Shown here: one piece after another, positions 43,401-53,735 of the stretch
Layout: every line of letters begins with the position of its first letter
How positions within the stretch are numbered: the stretch's first letter is position 1
Assembly: GCA_963457665.1 (NCBI GenBank)
Contig: OY735227.1
Coordinates: 44,020,242-44,084,241, forward strand
Length of the DNA stretch: 64,000 bases
From: Thysanoteuthis rhombus
Taxonomy: Eukaryota; Mollusca; Cephalopoda; Oegopsida; Thysanoteuthidae
Direction: 5' to 3'
Translations under genes and position numbers: made by a program
The notes under the pieces: generated by a model
Databases searched by the model: none
What the model was told of the DNA's origin: nothing
Seen by the model: only the letters and a program-made list of their open reading frames with translations

Positions 43401-43942
43401 GTTTGCTCCCTTCCACCGTCTTTAAATATCAGAAGTCAGAAATCGAACATTTATTCAATTTAATACTCAATCGTACAAGGTATAAAAAAGAAATAAACAT
43501 GAATCATCAAAGTATGATAAACAAAAAAAAAATACAGTAAACATCACTGGTTCACATATTCGAAAGAAGTTACCCTGTAAAAATAAAAATGTCTTTGGAG
43601 AGATTCAGCCTAATTAGGTCTCAATCGCTGACTATTTATTCTGTCTTTGCCTAGTTTGCATTATTTTGTATTTATATACTAATAATCTCTTCATTTCACC
43701 GGAAACGGAGTCCTTAGTACTTGACTTAATGCCATTCAAAGAGAAAAAGCAAAGTTCATGCCACTTTTTCTAGGCAAGATATGGACAGAGTTGTAAGCGA
43801 AGTCACATTTCAAATTTTTGCTGATGGTGGTGAAAATTTTGTATTTTCATTCTTATTTTAATCAAGTCTATGTACTTATTAAAATTATTATAAGTCTGCA
43901 ATTTGGTAGAATAATATGTGTACATTTTGTCGATAAGGTATC
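43401..43942. other. No gene recognised
   Basis: A 109-codon plus ORF starting at 43818 runs mostly through the family C copy and has no motif. Confidence 0.35.
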
Positions 43943-44349
43943 GAATCATTGTAGCCAAACAAATAGCCTGCTCAACCAACCAGCCAAATGGGCTACAGAT
44001 TCTTCTCTCTTTATTCATCAGTTTGTCTGTGTGTGTGGGTTCTCCTGGTCACATTCTGGGGGCTGCAACCTTGAAAATTCGTATGAATACACCACCAGGC
44101 ACAATTTAAGAAGCTTATTTGCTTTTTCAAAGAAGGTTTTTTTTTAGGTCTTGCTTTTTTTTAGGTTTTAGGTAATTTTGGACCGACTGTGCCCGAATCA
44201 TATTCTGGCATTTTTTTTAGTTTTAGGTAAAGGATCTATTTCTTTTTTTTTTTCTTCAGATAATTTAGATAAAGGATCTGTTTTTTAGATATTTTCATAC
44301 CATTTTTTTAGATAATTAGTCCTGATACACATATGCGCTATGGTGATTC
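43943..44349 (+). mobile_element. Family C element, complete
   Basis: Left GAATCATTGTAGCC, right end read inward GAATCACCATAGCG, giving an inverted repeat of about 13 bp. Interior has CCAAATGGGCTACAGATTCT, GGGGGCTGCAACCTTGAAAA and repeated TTTTAGGTAA/TTTAGATAA blocks. Confidence 0.82.
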
Positions 44350-44757
44350 AATTAATTGAAGTACAGATACAGTAGAATTGATGCAAAAGCTGTTTAAGTG
44401 TTGAGAATGAGTAAGGTTTTGAAGTCAATACAACAGCATTAGAATAAAATGATCCTGAGAGGATTACCAATTTCTCTTGGTTGGTTTGGTTTTGTCAAGA
44501 CAGATTTCAGAAAACTAAATCTACTGAACAATTAGATTTTTTCTGATAGATTATTTCATTTTTGGAATAAGTTGCCTAGTCATGTTAAAAAAGCAGTATT
44601 GTACAGCATGTTGAGAATAATTTTGATAAGTTTAGAAATTATGGAAAGAGCATTTGCTTACAGGACATTTTTCCAATCTGTCCAGCAAGATTTTCAGTCT
44701 GATCAGTGAATTGCGTTAAATAGTAGATATTTGTATTAATGTGCATTGAATATGTTT
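44350..44757. other. No feature recognised
   Basis: Nothing supported. Confidence 0.35.
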
Positions 44758-44868
44758 TTATGAATTTTGTACAAGTTTTGAAGTTGATGAGTAAATACTG
44801 TGTACGGGTAGAGATGCCCAAACAGGCAGAATGAAATAATTGATAAGTTATGAATAAATTTAATAGGA
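44758..44868 (+). repeat. Family K repeat copy
   Basis: Aligns with 3207-3312 (ATGAATTTTGTA, GAGTAAATACTGTGTACG, GAGATGCCCAAACAGGCA). Confidence 0.5.
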
Positions 44869-45321
44869 ATATCCTAACACCAGTATTTTTTTGCACCAGT
44901 TTCTTGAGTATTCTCGAGATATGGCTTGTGGATAAAAACACTGGTAAACAATGACGGGGTTTCCTTGAAGTTGAAAGTCCAATTAATGATTCAGGTTGTG
45001 TAGAAATATGTATACACCAGCTTCATAGAGAAGTAAATCACCATCCTACTATAATTCACCAAATGTCCATATGTTTGTGATTATGAAACTCAGGAAACAC
45101 GCAACGTATCCCCATGAAATTTTCTATGTACTAATATATATAGGAGAAGAGAAAAATTCAAGAGAAAAGCAGGTGTTACATCTTGAACATTTTTTATTAT
45201 CATGTGAGCATATTTCAATGCATTTTGATGGCTGCCAGCCATCCTTTTCTGAGAAACTTACAGCAGTTCAGAAAAAATTGTATGCAGTTTACTTCACCAT
45301 CCAATCATCATTTTCATCAAT
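44869..45321. other. No gene recognised
   Basis: A 127-codon ORF from 45071 runs into the (TA)n tract. The non-repeat part (about 80 codons) has no recognised motif. Confidence 0.35.
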
Positions 45322-45322
45322 A

Positions 45323-45380
<58 letters not shown>

Positions 45381-45383
45381 TTT

Positions 45384-45440
<57 letters not shown>
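45322..45440. repeat. Two (TA)n microsatellites
   Basis: TA at about 45329-45374 and 45390-45438, separated by AAAATATTTTATATAC. Confidence 0.98.
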
Positions 45441-45442
<2 letters not shown>

Positions 45443-45574
45443 ATTTGGAGTTGAAACACACACACACATATACATATACATGTATATAATAAAGAATAAA
45501 ATCACATATTCAGTCATAGCTATATATGGTTTGATATTTACTTAATCAGGTACAAATAGATATTTGGTGAATTA

Positions 45575-45665
45575 TCGCAGGATAATCTGATTTGCTTCTC
45601 CACTGAGCCAGTGTATATTTATTTCTGCACAGCCTGACCCAGGAATTGAACTTGAAACTTTAAGG
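45575..45665 (-). repeat. tRNA-like SINE head fragment
   Basis: Minus strand: CACTGGCTCAGTGGAGAAGC (A-box-like), then CAAGTTCAATTCCTGGG (B-box-like, close to GGTTCAATTCC). Confidence 0.6.
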
Positions 45666-45679
45666 AAACCACACACACA

Positions 45680-46000
45680 CCTCTGAAATCTTGGATCACC
45701 CACACGTTTCCACACTGTAAAATATCAATACAGACACATTCTCCTCTCCAACAGATTAATACAAAAAAATACACTGCTTACTCTCATCTAAATTGTTCGA
45801 TAACCCACATATCTATTCACACAGCAGAATACCAATGTAGTCACATTTTCCTCTCTAAATGGTTAGTATAAAAATCAAATATAAAACCCGGAACATGAAA
45901 AATTTAAATAAATAAAAAAATTACACTGCTTAAACTTTTTCTAAAATCTTGGATTGCCCACACTCATATTCACACAGCATATACCAACAACACATACTTA
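45680..46000. repeat. Degenerate tandem repeat x3
   Basis: Units start near AATCTTGGATCACCCACAC (45686), TTCGATAACCCACAT (45796) and AATCTTGGATTGCCCACAC (45945). Each continues with CACAC-GTAT-ACCAAT and CTCCTCTCYAA-like text; spacing about 110 and 150 bp. Confidence 0.7.
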
Positions 46001-46403
46001 CATACACTACATATACACATTCAATATTTCTCAATTAGAGTTACTAGATTCAACTACATATACACACACAAAACCCTTCTCATTTTCACTTCTTATTCAT
46101 AAATGATTTGATCATGAAGACTTCTTCTCCTACCCACCACAGTAAAGATAAGAAATTTTGAACAATAAAAAATTCTGCACCATCTCCCAACCTCCTCTCC
46201 AAACCTTGTTATTCAGCAAAATTTTATCATTTTTCCAATTTGACAGTTGACAACAAGAAAAAATGGTCGCTTAAAACATGTGCATGTAACAGAAATAAAT
46301 ACAATCTTGTTACGGAACTTTCTTTATTTCCATATTGTCTATTAAATTCACCATTATGTCTGAATAAATCTCACCAATTTCTTCACCATATATATGTAGA
46401 TGA
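46001..46403. other. No feature recognised
   Basis: CA/TA-rich in places; nothing supported. Confidence 0.35.
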
Positions 46404-46429
46404 ATATATATATATATATATATATATAT
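46404..46429. repeat. (TA)n microsatellite
   Basis: About 26 bp pure TA. Confidence 0.95.
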
Positions 46430-46514
46430 GAGTCTTCATTCTTGATTTCTGTTTTTGCTTTCAATCCAAAACATCTGATGCTAAATTTGTTTGTTATGGA
46501 TATTTTCTAACCAC

Positions 46515-46584
46515 TGAAAGGTATATAAATGCTACTGAAGATAGGAACCCCTCCCGAAACATGTATAGCATGCTGATGATTTCA
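46515..46584 (+). ncRNA. Hammerhead-ribozyme-like motif (type I, short stem III)
   Basis: Core strings in order: CTGAAGA (46535-46541, fits CUGANGA), a short imperfect stem II region (46542-46555), GAAAC (46556-46560), then ATGTA, where GUA (46563-46565) would be the cleavage triplet. Stem I is a perfect 6 bp: ATGCTA (46529-46534) with TAGCAT (46566-46571). A second helix, TGAAA (46515-46519) with TTTCA (46580-46584), lies beyond an internal loop. Stem III would be only C-G around AT, the palindrome CATG, as in short-stem-III hammerheads known from Penelope-like elements, which may work as dimers. Stem II is weak in this copy. Catalysis is not shown. Confidence 0.5.
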
Positions 46585-46651
46585 TTTATGAAATAATCAA
46601 TTAACATATATTTTTACTCCTGAGTCTGTCTCATTCCCTATTGTTCACTTT

Positions 46652-46655
<4 letters not shown>

Positions 46656-46699
<44 letters not shown>
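46656..46699. repeat. (TG)n microsatellite
   Basis: About 42 bp pure TG. Confidence 0.97.
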
Positions 46700-46702
<3 letters not shown>

Positions 46703-46714
46703 TTATAACTTGTG

Positions 46715-46885
46715 TTATATTCTATAGAAACACATTTGAGATGATATCCCATCATTATATAGTTAACATATCACTTGTCCTAGACAACATAAATTGAATA
46801 AACAATTAAATTTTCAGGAATCGAACCTGCCACTGATACAGTAGCCATTTCAATGTGGCAAGGCTATTACCATTGAGCTCACACA
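46715..46885 (-). repeat. tRNA-derived SINE, family D, best pol III boxes
   Basis: Minus strand: GAGCTCAATGGTAATAGC (A-box region) and GGTTCGATTCC (46818-46828), a perfect match to the B-box consensus, about 40 bp apart. Body matches other D copies (AATAAACAATTAAA, CACTTGTCCTAGACAACATA). Confidence 0.82.
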
Positions 46886-46909
46886 CACACACATATATAT
46901 GTATATAAA

Positions 46910-46940
<31 letters not shown>

Positions 46941-47007
46941 CGTGAAGAAATTGATGGGAGCTAATACATAGCTTACCAGGGGCTGTTTAGCTCAATGCTA
47001 AGAACAT

Positions 47008-47067
<60 letters not shown>
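46886..47067. repeat. (CA)n and (TA)n microsatellites
   Basis: TA at 46917-46940 and 47010-47067. Between them TGTTTAGCTCAATGCTAAGA (46988-47007, plus) looks like a second, isolated SINE A box, cut off by the TA tract. Confidence 0.92.
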
Positions 47068-47069
<2 letters not shown>

Positions 47070-47299
47070 CTCCCCCATATCACTCAACACATTGAGGTTA
47101 TCAAAGTTCAGAGGTCAAGTGATGATGATACTTTTAGGCCTTAACTTAGTTCTACCCTAACACCTGACTTCACACTATTTCCCCTTCTTCCCTGTTCACA
47201 TACATGACCCAATAAGCTGAGTATTTCAGTCAGGCCTATTAAGGAATTCGGGATCAATTTCAACAGATCTGGCTCTCTTTTGAGGTTCATTGACTGTGA
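47068..47299. other. No feature recognised
   Basis: Nothing supported. Confidence 0.3.
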
Positions 47300-47477
47300 C
47301 ATACACTTATTTGCTGGCATGTAAGACCCCCATCCTTGGCATCAAGTATTAATAGAGGAAGAAAAAAAAGCATTTCCCTGAATTCCTCTCATTTATCACC
47401 AGATTCTGTTTTTTTGTTGTTTTTTTTTTCCCCACTCCTGAGGTTCTTGTCAATGTGTGACTGGTTATACTGTAAAC
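47300..47477. repeat. Family I left-half copy (disrupted)
   Basis: CTTATTTGCTGGCATGTAAG start, later GTTCTTGTCAATGTGTGACT matching the 27.5-kb copy. It is broken at 47478 by a hAT MITE. Confidence 0.6.
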
Positions 47478-47764
47478 CAGGCATGGGCAATCTTTTGATG
47501 ATAAGACATTTCTCATCTTTATTTGGGCCACACATTCACTCCAAAAATTATGATCGAATTACACAAGCCTATTTAATTTCTATTTTAGACAAGCATGAAT
47601 TACAATTATTATACTATTGGATTGTGAAGCTAGTGATTTTACTATATAATCCATAAAATTGACTTTACGAGGAAAATTATATAAGATTTTAATTGAATAT
47701 CTAGATTGACCACGGACCACCAAAAATGTTGCCGTAGGTCAAATTTGGCCCGTCAGCCGATGTG
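47478..47764. mobile_element. hAT MITE with perfect 8-bp target duplication
   Basis: 287 bp flanked by CTGTAAAC on both sides (47470-47477 and 47765-47772). Ends CAGGCATGGGCAATC and, read inward, CACATCGGCTGACGGGCC; hAT-style with GGGCCA and GGCCCG phrases inside. No transposase. Confidence 0.88.
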
Positions 47765-47772
47765 CTGTAAAC

Positions 47773-48571
47773 CCTTCTATTAATGGACCACTTATCAACT
47801 TTGGAAATACTGGAAAAAAAACTGTTTATTACATTTATATCATCCACAAATATTTAAACAGTAGTGCCCAAAGTGACCAGTAATTTACACAATTGGTATA
47901 GGTATTATTTACTCATTTACTCCCCCTGGATTTATTGTGTTTTCTTGCGTTATCACTCACCATGATTTCCATACATAAAGATAGTACTGGTATTACCAAG
48001 AAATATGAGGTGTTATGGGTAAATAAAATAATTTTACAGTTTTTTAAACATAATTCGGTAATATTGGACAATCAGCATTAACAGACACCTGCACCCACCT
48101 ATTAATCCATCAATAAGAAAGTTTACAGTAATTATCTTTTGATTCATTGTTTTAAGGGAAAAAGGGGTTTTATATGCCTTCTAATATAGTACATTGATGA
48201 GTAGCTAGATGAGGATCAGAGCTGTTATGAGAGGTAACACCAAGCCTGAAATAGTGAGGAGAGTGGCAACCCTAGCTAGGTAGTTCAGCTGACTTGGAAC
48301 CGTTGGGAAATGATAACTAAAACCACATGTACCTGCAGAAAACAGGCCTGTCAAGTTTCAATGGTAAGAATGAGTGAAAAATCGTGTAGTCTCCCCCCAT
48401 CCCGTTACACTCTGGAGGCAAGATCCCCATCAAATTTTGGAAATGATTTATCAGAGATTTGCTAAATTTGTATTTCGGGGCATATCAGCTACTGAAATTA
48501 AGTGTTTTAGAGAAGTCTACTTGAAAAGTGTTTCAAAAGTTTGGGATGTGATCCTTTAAAATAAGGTAATG
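47773..48571. other. No gene recognised
   Basis: 47775-47825 resembles 41260-41320. A 61-codon ORF at 48374 lacks motifs. Confidence 0.35.
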
Positions 48572-48626
48572 ATTAATAACTTGATAAATCTAAATAACTA
48601 TATAAATCTAAATAACTATATAAATC
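48572..48626. repeat. 18-bp tandem repeat x3
   Basis: Unit ATAAATCTAAATAACTAT repeated about three times. Confidence 0.92.
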
Positions 48627-48649
48627 TAACTCTTTTTTATTTGATACCA

Positions 48650-48882
48650 GCAGGGGGTTCAATTACCTTTGTAAGTTTATGCTAAATTGAACCCTTTGTT
48701 TGTGTCATGCTTATTTTTTTTGAATTCTCACTAATCCCTGGCCAACAATTGGCATGAGCTGTAATTTATTCATGACTCACCCCTTTTTCAAATTTTGTCA
48801 TTGAACACTCCCAATATGGCATGTTGCCAAAATACATTAGTCAGATGAAGGTTTCTATTGAGTGTCCAACCAAATCTGTCTT
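48650..48882 (+). mobile_element. Family A right-half copy
   Basis: From GGGGTTCAATTACCTTTGTA through TTTATGCTAAATTGAACCC to GGTTTCTATTGAGTGTCCAA. Confidence 0.8.
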
Positions 48883-49027
48883 TTCCTTATTTGGTCATGT
48901 GGTCAAGTGATTCATATTGAGAAGATACAGGTATTAAAGTGACCTATAATTGAGATGGTTCGTTTGCTGTACAATTCAAAATAAAATCAATATCACTACA
49001 ACAATGCATAATAACTTGTAATAACCC

Positions 49028-49495
49028 TATGTTGTCAGCCATACTTGCTTTAATTACTGACCACTGAGATTCCCTTACTTCTATAGTAAAATCATTAGCA
49101 AAGCATTGACATTACGTAAGATAGACCTATTCTGTCAGTGATACTTGCATCAATTCCTGACCTTTGACAATCCCTCTCATCTTGATTTTTTATTTATTTC
49201 TATTGTAAAATTATCAGGGACCAATTTTAGCTGTATAGGAATACCTCGAATAGTGAAATTTTATTCGTGCGGGTTCTTGTGTCGTACAGTCAAGATATTG
49301 CTATACAAATGCAACTAAGAGAATAAAAACAAATCAAATAAGATCTTCATGTGAGATTTTGAATGATACAAAGAAATTTGGAAAAAATGAACAGCACTTA
49401 TCTAGGTATGCCTGTACTAGTCTTATTCTCTCAGTAATGTTTGCCTTTATTCCTGACCACTGACAATACCTCTTTTCATGATTTCCAATGTACAG
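49028..49495. repeat. Tandem repeat, about 100 bp x3, interrupted by a MITE
   Basis: Unit landmarks GTCAG-CATACTTGC, TTACTGACCACTGAGATTCC, ATTCCTGACCTTTGACAATC and ATTCCTGACCACTGACAATA at about 49056, 49155 and 49453. The third is displaced by the element at 49236-49414. Confidence 0.7.
49236..49414. mobile_element. Family J MITE (TA-flanked), nested
   Basis: Ends TAGGAATACCTCGAATAGTG and, read inward, CAGGCATACCTAGATAAGTG, with TA outside both (49234-49235, 49415-49416). A second copy is at 59640-59849. Tc1/mariner-type by target site; 179 bp, non-coding. Confidence 0.75.
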
Positions 49496-49740
49496 CATTG
49501 TATGATATGAAGAAAGAAAAAGATTTCACTCTATTTTTTTTAGGTATTATCTCTATATATTTTGGGCTTCTATTTACCTTCATCTTATAGAAGCAAAATG
49601 ATCATAACGATTTACAATATTTAATCTAATAGAATAGGATCACTGAAACAGAACTACCAGATGAAAACAAACATGGTGCAGATGAGACCAAGATGGAGAA
49701 TAAGTTTAAGGGTCTAATTTGGATTGGTGTTTGCTACTGA

Positions 49741-49935
49741 GTTTCAGTTGTTCAGTGGTAAGAAAGGTTACGTATTGAGCATGCCACCCTTGCGGCAGAG
49801 GGTTATGAGTTTGATTCTCATTTGGAACTTATGCTCTATTTCGATCCATGCTGTATTCATTTACTCAGTGCTGAAGAGAACCCTGTCCAACTTTAGTTGT
49901 GATAAAAAGCAACAACAATTAAGATGGAGGTAAGC
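49741..49935 (+). repeat. tRNA-derived SINE (distinct family)
   Basis: Head CAGTTGTTCAGTGGTAAGAA (A box) and GAGTTTGATTCTCATTTG (B-box-like) about 55 bp apart; ends in an A-rich CAACAACAATTAAGATGG tail. A 69-codon ORF across it is incidental. Confidence 0.72.
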
Positions 49936-50204
49936 AGTAGCAAAAAATGATAAATGATGATTTATTCATCATGCGGAGAAGCCTGCAGGGATGATCTCAA
50001 GCTAAGTTAATAAACATGGAATCTTTTTCCTAGAATTTTGAGATGAGTTATGATCATTCCAAGGGTTATTTCAACTTTTGAATGCATTCTTTACGTTCTT
50101 TTCAGTTTTGCTACATTGTTTTAGAGAATCCATTCCACAGTTTTTTTTTTGGTGGTGCAACCCACAGGGAAGTATCTTCCTTGATACTTTTTGGCTTGCT
50201 AACA
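49936..50204. other. No feature recognised
   Basis: Overlapping ORFs of 61-90 codons start near 50080; no motif. Confidence 0.35.
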
Positions 50205-50350
50205 TTTCTGGGTCCCAAATTGATCCCTTTGTTTATGTCCCCCATTATCAAATTTTTTTTTTTTTGAAAATTCATAGTGATCACTACCCAATAAAAGGCG
50301 AGAGAAGTAACTTATCCATTGGTTACCCCCTTTTCCAATTTTTGCAATGA
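50205..50350 (+). mobile_element. Family A fragment
   Basis: CCAAATTGATCCCTTTGTTT to GAGAGAAGTAACTTATCCAT and CCCCCTTTTCCAATTTTTG. Confidence 0.75.
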
Positions 50351-50457
50351 TAATGATTCATCTCAAAATTACAGAAAATATATTTATCGCTAATACACAC
50401 AACAGACAGGTTTGATCACTGTTGCTGCGTTTAAGTTATTCATGAGTTCTGACATCT

Positions 50458-50462
50458 ATCTA

Positions 50463-50495
<33 letters not shown>
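50458..50495. repeat. (ATCT)n microsatellite
   Basis: About nine 4-bp units. Confidence 0.95.
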
Positions 50496-50496
<1 letters not shown>

Positions 50497-50595
50497 GACT
50501 TTGCCCAATCCAAGTCATTCGTCGTAGGAACTTGAAAATTTGCACACACACATCTCTCAGTGAACAGGGAAAATGCTTGTTAATTGTGTTTTTAT

Positions 50596-50811
50596 GGAAA
50601 TTCCCCTCCCCAATAATTTTATTTGGTGGGTCAATTTACAATGATAGTTTATTTTAAATTGATCCCTTTGTTCATCAACATTAATGCTTGTCTGAAGAAA
50701 ATTTGTACTTTTTAGTGATCACAGCACAAAAAAGCAAGAAAAGTAACTTATTCATTGATCACCTCTTTTTCCAATTTTTTAATTGATCACCCTATCCAGT
50801 GACTTATCTGA
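50596..50811 (+). mobile_element. Family A right-half copy
   Basis: GGTGGGTCAATTTACAATGA through TAGTGATCACAGCACAAAAA and TTCATTGATCACCTC to CCAGTGACTTATCTGAC. Confidence 0.75.
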
Positions 50812-51638
50812 CATTTTTTTTACTTTTTTTTATCAAAAATTTATGATTCAAACCATGCTAGTTGCATTTTTATCGAGATAACACAATTTCACCACCACCA
50901 CTGCTAAAGGGGTTATATTTCCAGGGTTGAGGACAAAAGGATATCTTAGGGGCAATAATAAATAGTAAATAATAAAACAGTCTTTTTATACTGAAAAATT
51001 AAGTTGGGATTACATAAAACAACTGTACTGCTCCTTTATCATTTATTGACTATAAGGTTCCAACTTGCAAACTCCCTTGTCTTCAGTGATAAGGCCTGAT
51101 CTGGGAGGGGTGCAAATCGATAGTGTGGTTGACCCATATGCATGAATATTGCAAAATATTGAGACAAAAACTCTTTCATTGATAAACTCAGGCTAAAAGC
51201 CCAAATGTCAACCAAGTTGATCAGTAGAGGAGAATTTTGATTGACCCCTATCAAAGTTGAGAATAGTTGTAACAACTTTTTGCTGCTAATACCTAGACAT
51301 GTTAGGTAATAATTGGAGAGTGCTTTACCCAAATGCTCACTCACTCTCTTCTTTTTTTGATAAACCATTCTACCATACCATTGACAAAGCCTTTAGTCAA
51401 GATGTTCGTCAGTGAAATAGAGTCCAAGGAGAAGTGGATTTATACCTTTCCCAGTGGTATTAAGGCAACGTAAACACAAACATCTTCAGCCAGATTCTGA
51501 ACTTGCCAACTCCATTTTCAATGGCAATAACCATCAGGCCACCCCACAGTTTGAATTTTCAATAAACACAATAACTTGTACAAATCAATTTAAATACAAT
51601 ATATACATAGGCACAACAATGAATTTGTATGTATATAT
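50812..51638. other. No gene recognised
   Basis: A 109-codon minus ORF (51039-51368) has no recognised motif and ordinary composition; left as unassigned. Confidence 0.35.
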
Positions 51639-51900
51639 GTTATGTCACACTGAAAAATTGCCTGATTTTCTTGGTTTTAACTTTTTTTACAAAAATTAGG
51701 TTAAAATGAAGTTTTAACTTTTTTTACAATAAATGAATAAATACATACTTTTGATTTGATCAAAAGTTTAGATAATCAAAACAAGGATAAGAACAACTTT
51801 TTTCACTATCCAAAGTTTATGTAATGAAACTTAAATTGAACTTATTTTCAAAAAATAAGTAAATTTTGCCAATTAGGTAATTTCACTGATTCAGCATAAA
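51639..51900. mobile_element. Family F MITE copy
   Basis: Left inverted repeat 51639-51667 (diverged, CACTGAAAAATTGCCTGATT), right 51871-51899 (AGGTAATTTCACTGATTCAG). Interior as in the 13.1-kb copy but shorter. Confidence 0.82.
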
Positions 51901-51930
51901 ATGTACATGATGAGGATAATGATGATGATA

Positions 51931-51934
<4 letters not shown>

Positions 51935-51967
<33 letters not shown>
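51935..51967. repeat. (CA)n microsatellite
   Basis: About 33 bp pure CA. Confidence 0.97.
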
Positions 51968-51968
<1 letters not shown>

Positions 51969-52769
51969 AGTCTGAATAGATATACTTACATATTTTTAAG
52001 CACATACAAATTAGCAATTTTCCGTATTGCATGCTTTCTAACATAGTTTTACAGTGACATAAACATGCATATCTAGGAACTCTAATTTCCTGTGACATAT
52101 TTCGAACATATCCACACAATACACGCCCATGCGCACCAAAATTAACTTATTCTGCAGACAGAATATTTCAACACATTACCACATCAAACTACGAATACCT
52201 ATATTTTCCAGGGTCCCATGAGTCATATTACAATTCAGTTATTTTAAGAAGGAAGAAAGAATTTTACTTTCTGTTAGGTATGAGTCATGGAACTTTCATG
52301 TTATTTTTTTAGCAGGTACATCTGGAACCCGAAGGTGGATTCATTCTTCCGAGATCCACCCGTGGATCGCATGAGAATTTGGAAAATAGATTTTATTATC
52401 AATTTTGACATGCTTTTTACCTTTCAGTTGCTTTTTATCATAACTTTGAATCAGACCAAAATTCTGTTGTAACGATTAAACAGCGCCACGAGGAAGGTGT
52501 ATACTGGACACCCTCTGTCTGAAGGGTGTGAGCTTGTTTCTCACCATTGTCTTACTCATCGTTTTCTGATTTGCGCTGTTTAATCATTGCCGTAGAATTA
52601 CAGTCCACTTCAAAGGTGTGATGAAAAGCGACTGAAACTTCAAACGAAGGGAAAAGGCTTGTCAAAATTAATGATGATATTGCAATAATGCATCCAAGAA
52701 TAAATTTGGAAAAAATTAGATTTTCAATGTATAAATTTATCTATAAGTCTTTTTTTCTGTTTTAATCTA
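51968..52769. other. No gene recognised
   Basis: 52653-52705 is shared (inverted) with about 26415-26465. 52440-52620 holds a direct/inverted pair around AAACAGCGC and GCGCTGTTTAA. Nothing else. Confidence 0.4.
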
Positions 52770-53181
52770 TTAGAAACAGTCAAAGTCGGTTTCTTCAGTT
52801 TTCAAGTTGGTCTGGCTAGGTGGTTGGCTAGCTTGCTGCCAATGTATGTGTGTATTATGTGTACATGCCTCAAAAATTGAGATGGTGTATTGGAAATTTC
52901 AACAATTACTCTTTATCATGTCTAGAAAAAAAATCTTATTTAAAAATTCCCCCTCCAAATTTAGTGGTTGGGTTTACAATGTAAGTATATGCTAAATTGA
53001 TCACTTGTTTTGTGCCTCCTTTTTTTTTTGAAAATTCTGACCTTCTAAAGATTCAGCAAAAGGCAAGAGAATCAACTTATTTATTGATCACCTCTTGTTC
53101 CAATTTTTTGAATGATCACTCCCAACACAGTAGGAACTTGGTCAGGTAATAGTTTCTATCGAATGACTTAAAGAACCTGTT
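52770..53181 (+). mobile_element. Family A element, full length
   Basis: TTAGAAACAGTCAAAGTCGG to GTTTCTATCGAATGACTTAA. All blocks present. Confidence 0.87.
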
Positions 53182-53193
53182 TTCAGGCCCTTA

Positions 53194-53457
53194 TTACTTT
53201 CAGTATCAGAAATCACAAGAATCTCCGAGTATTAAGGGAGGTAGCAAATTCCACACACACGCTTATGAAGTTAAAAACAATGCACAAAAGTTTTGTGTGT
53301 TGTTTTTAACATCAAGTAAGCCAATTCATGTGAATTTATGGATTACCCAATCTGTGTGCCATTTTTAAAATCAGGTGAGCGAGTGTGTGAAACTTGGCAA
53401 TTTTCATTACCTCCCTTAATACTTGAAGAATCGTATGATTTTTGACATTAACAGTAA
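53194..53457. mobile_element. Foldback/MITE element with long inverted repeats
   Basis: Outer arms from 53194 (TTACTTTCAGTATCAGAAATC) and to 53457 (read inward TTACTGTTAATGTCAAAAATC), continuing through a common GTATTAAGGGAGGTA and CACACNCTCGCT-like text, about 60 bp. Inside is a second, near-perfect inverted repeat at 53268-53313 (GTTAAAAACAATGCACAAAA against GTTAAAAACAACACACAAAA). Non-coding. Confidence 0.83.
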
Positions 53458-53584
53458 CAATGACCTTATTTTCATAAAAAAAATGATTATATAGTTCCTC
53501 TCACCTGAAGAGTTTAACAAAGATTTATGTTCACTTCATAATATAGTAGGAAAGGACCAGACACAAAATGGAGAGTCAAAATAG

Positions 53585-53735
53585 AAAAGTTTGTTTGAAA
53601 GACGTGGCAGAGTAATCCCTGTCCTGTCTTACAGTAATGGTGCTTGTCATGGAAGAAAAGAAAGGCCTTTGTCCAGCAGTGGACTTATAATATCTGATAA
53701 TTATGAAGATGATGATGGTGGTGGTATAATTATTT
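53585..53735 (+). pseudogene. RTE LINE 3' terminus fragment
   Basis: One frame reads CLSWKKRKAFVQQWTYNI then two stops, the terminal WR-LEEAFVQQWT-type ending of RTE reverse transcriptases. It is followed by GATGATGATGGTGGTGG simple repeats as in other RTE 3' ends. Upstream coding is lost. Confidence 0.75.

Noticed and set aside
45071-45454. 127-codon ORF
   Set aside because: The last third is (TA)n and the rest has no motif. Not enough to call a gene.
46986-47008. A-box-like TGTTTAGCTCAATGCTAAGA as a tRNA gene
   Set aside because: It is followed directly by (TA)n; no B box or acceptor stem, so at most a SINE remnant.
47336-47656. 106-codon ORF
   Set aside because: Crosses the boundary between a family I copy and a hAT MITE inserted into it.
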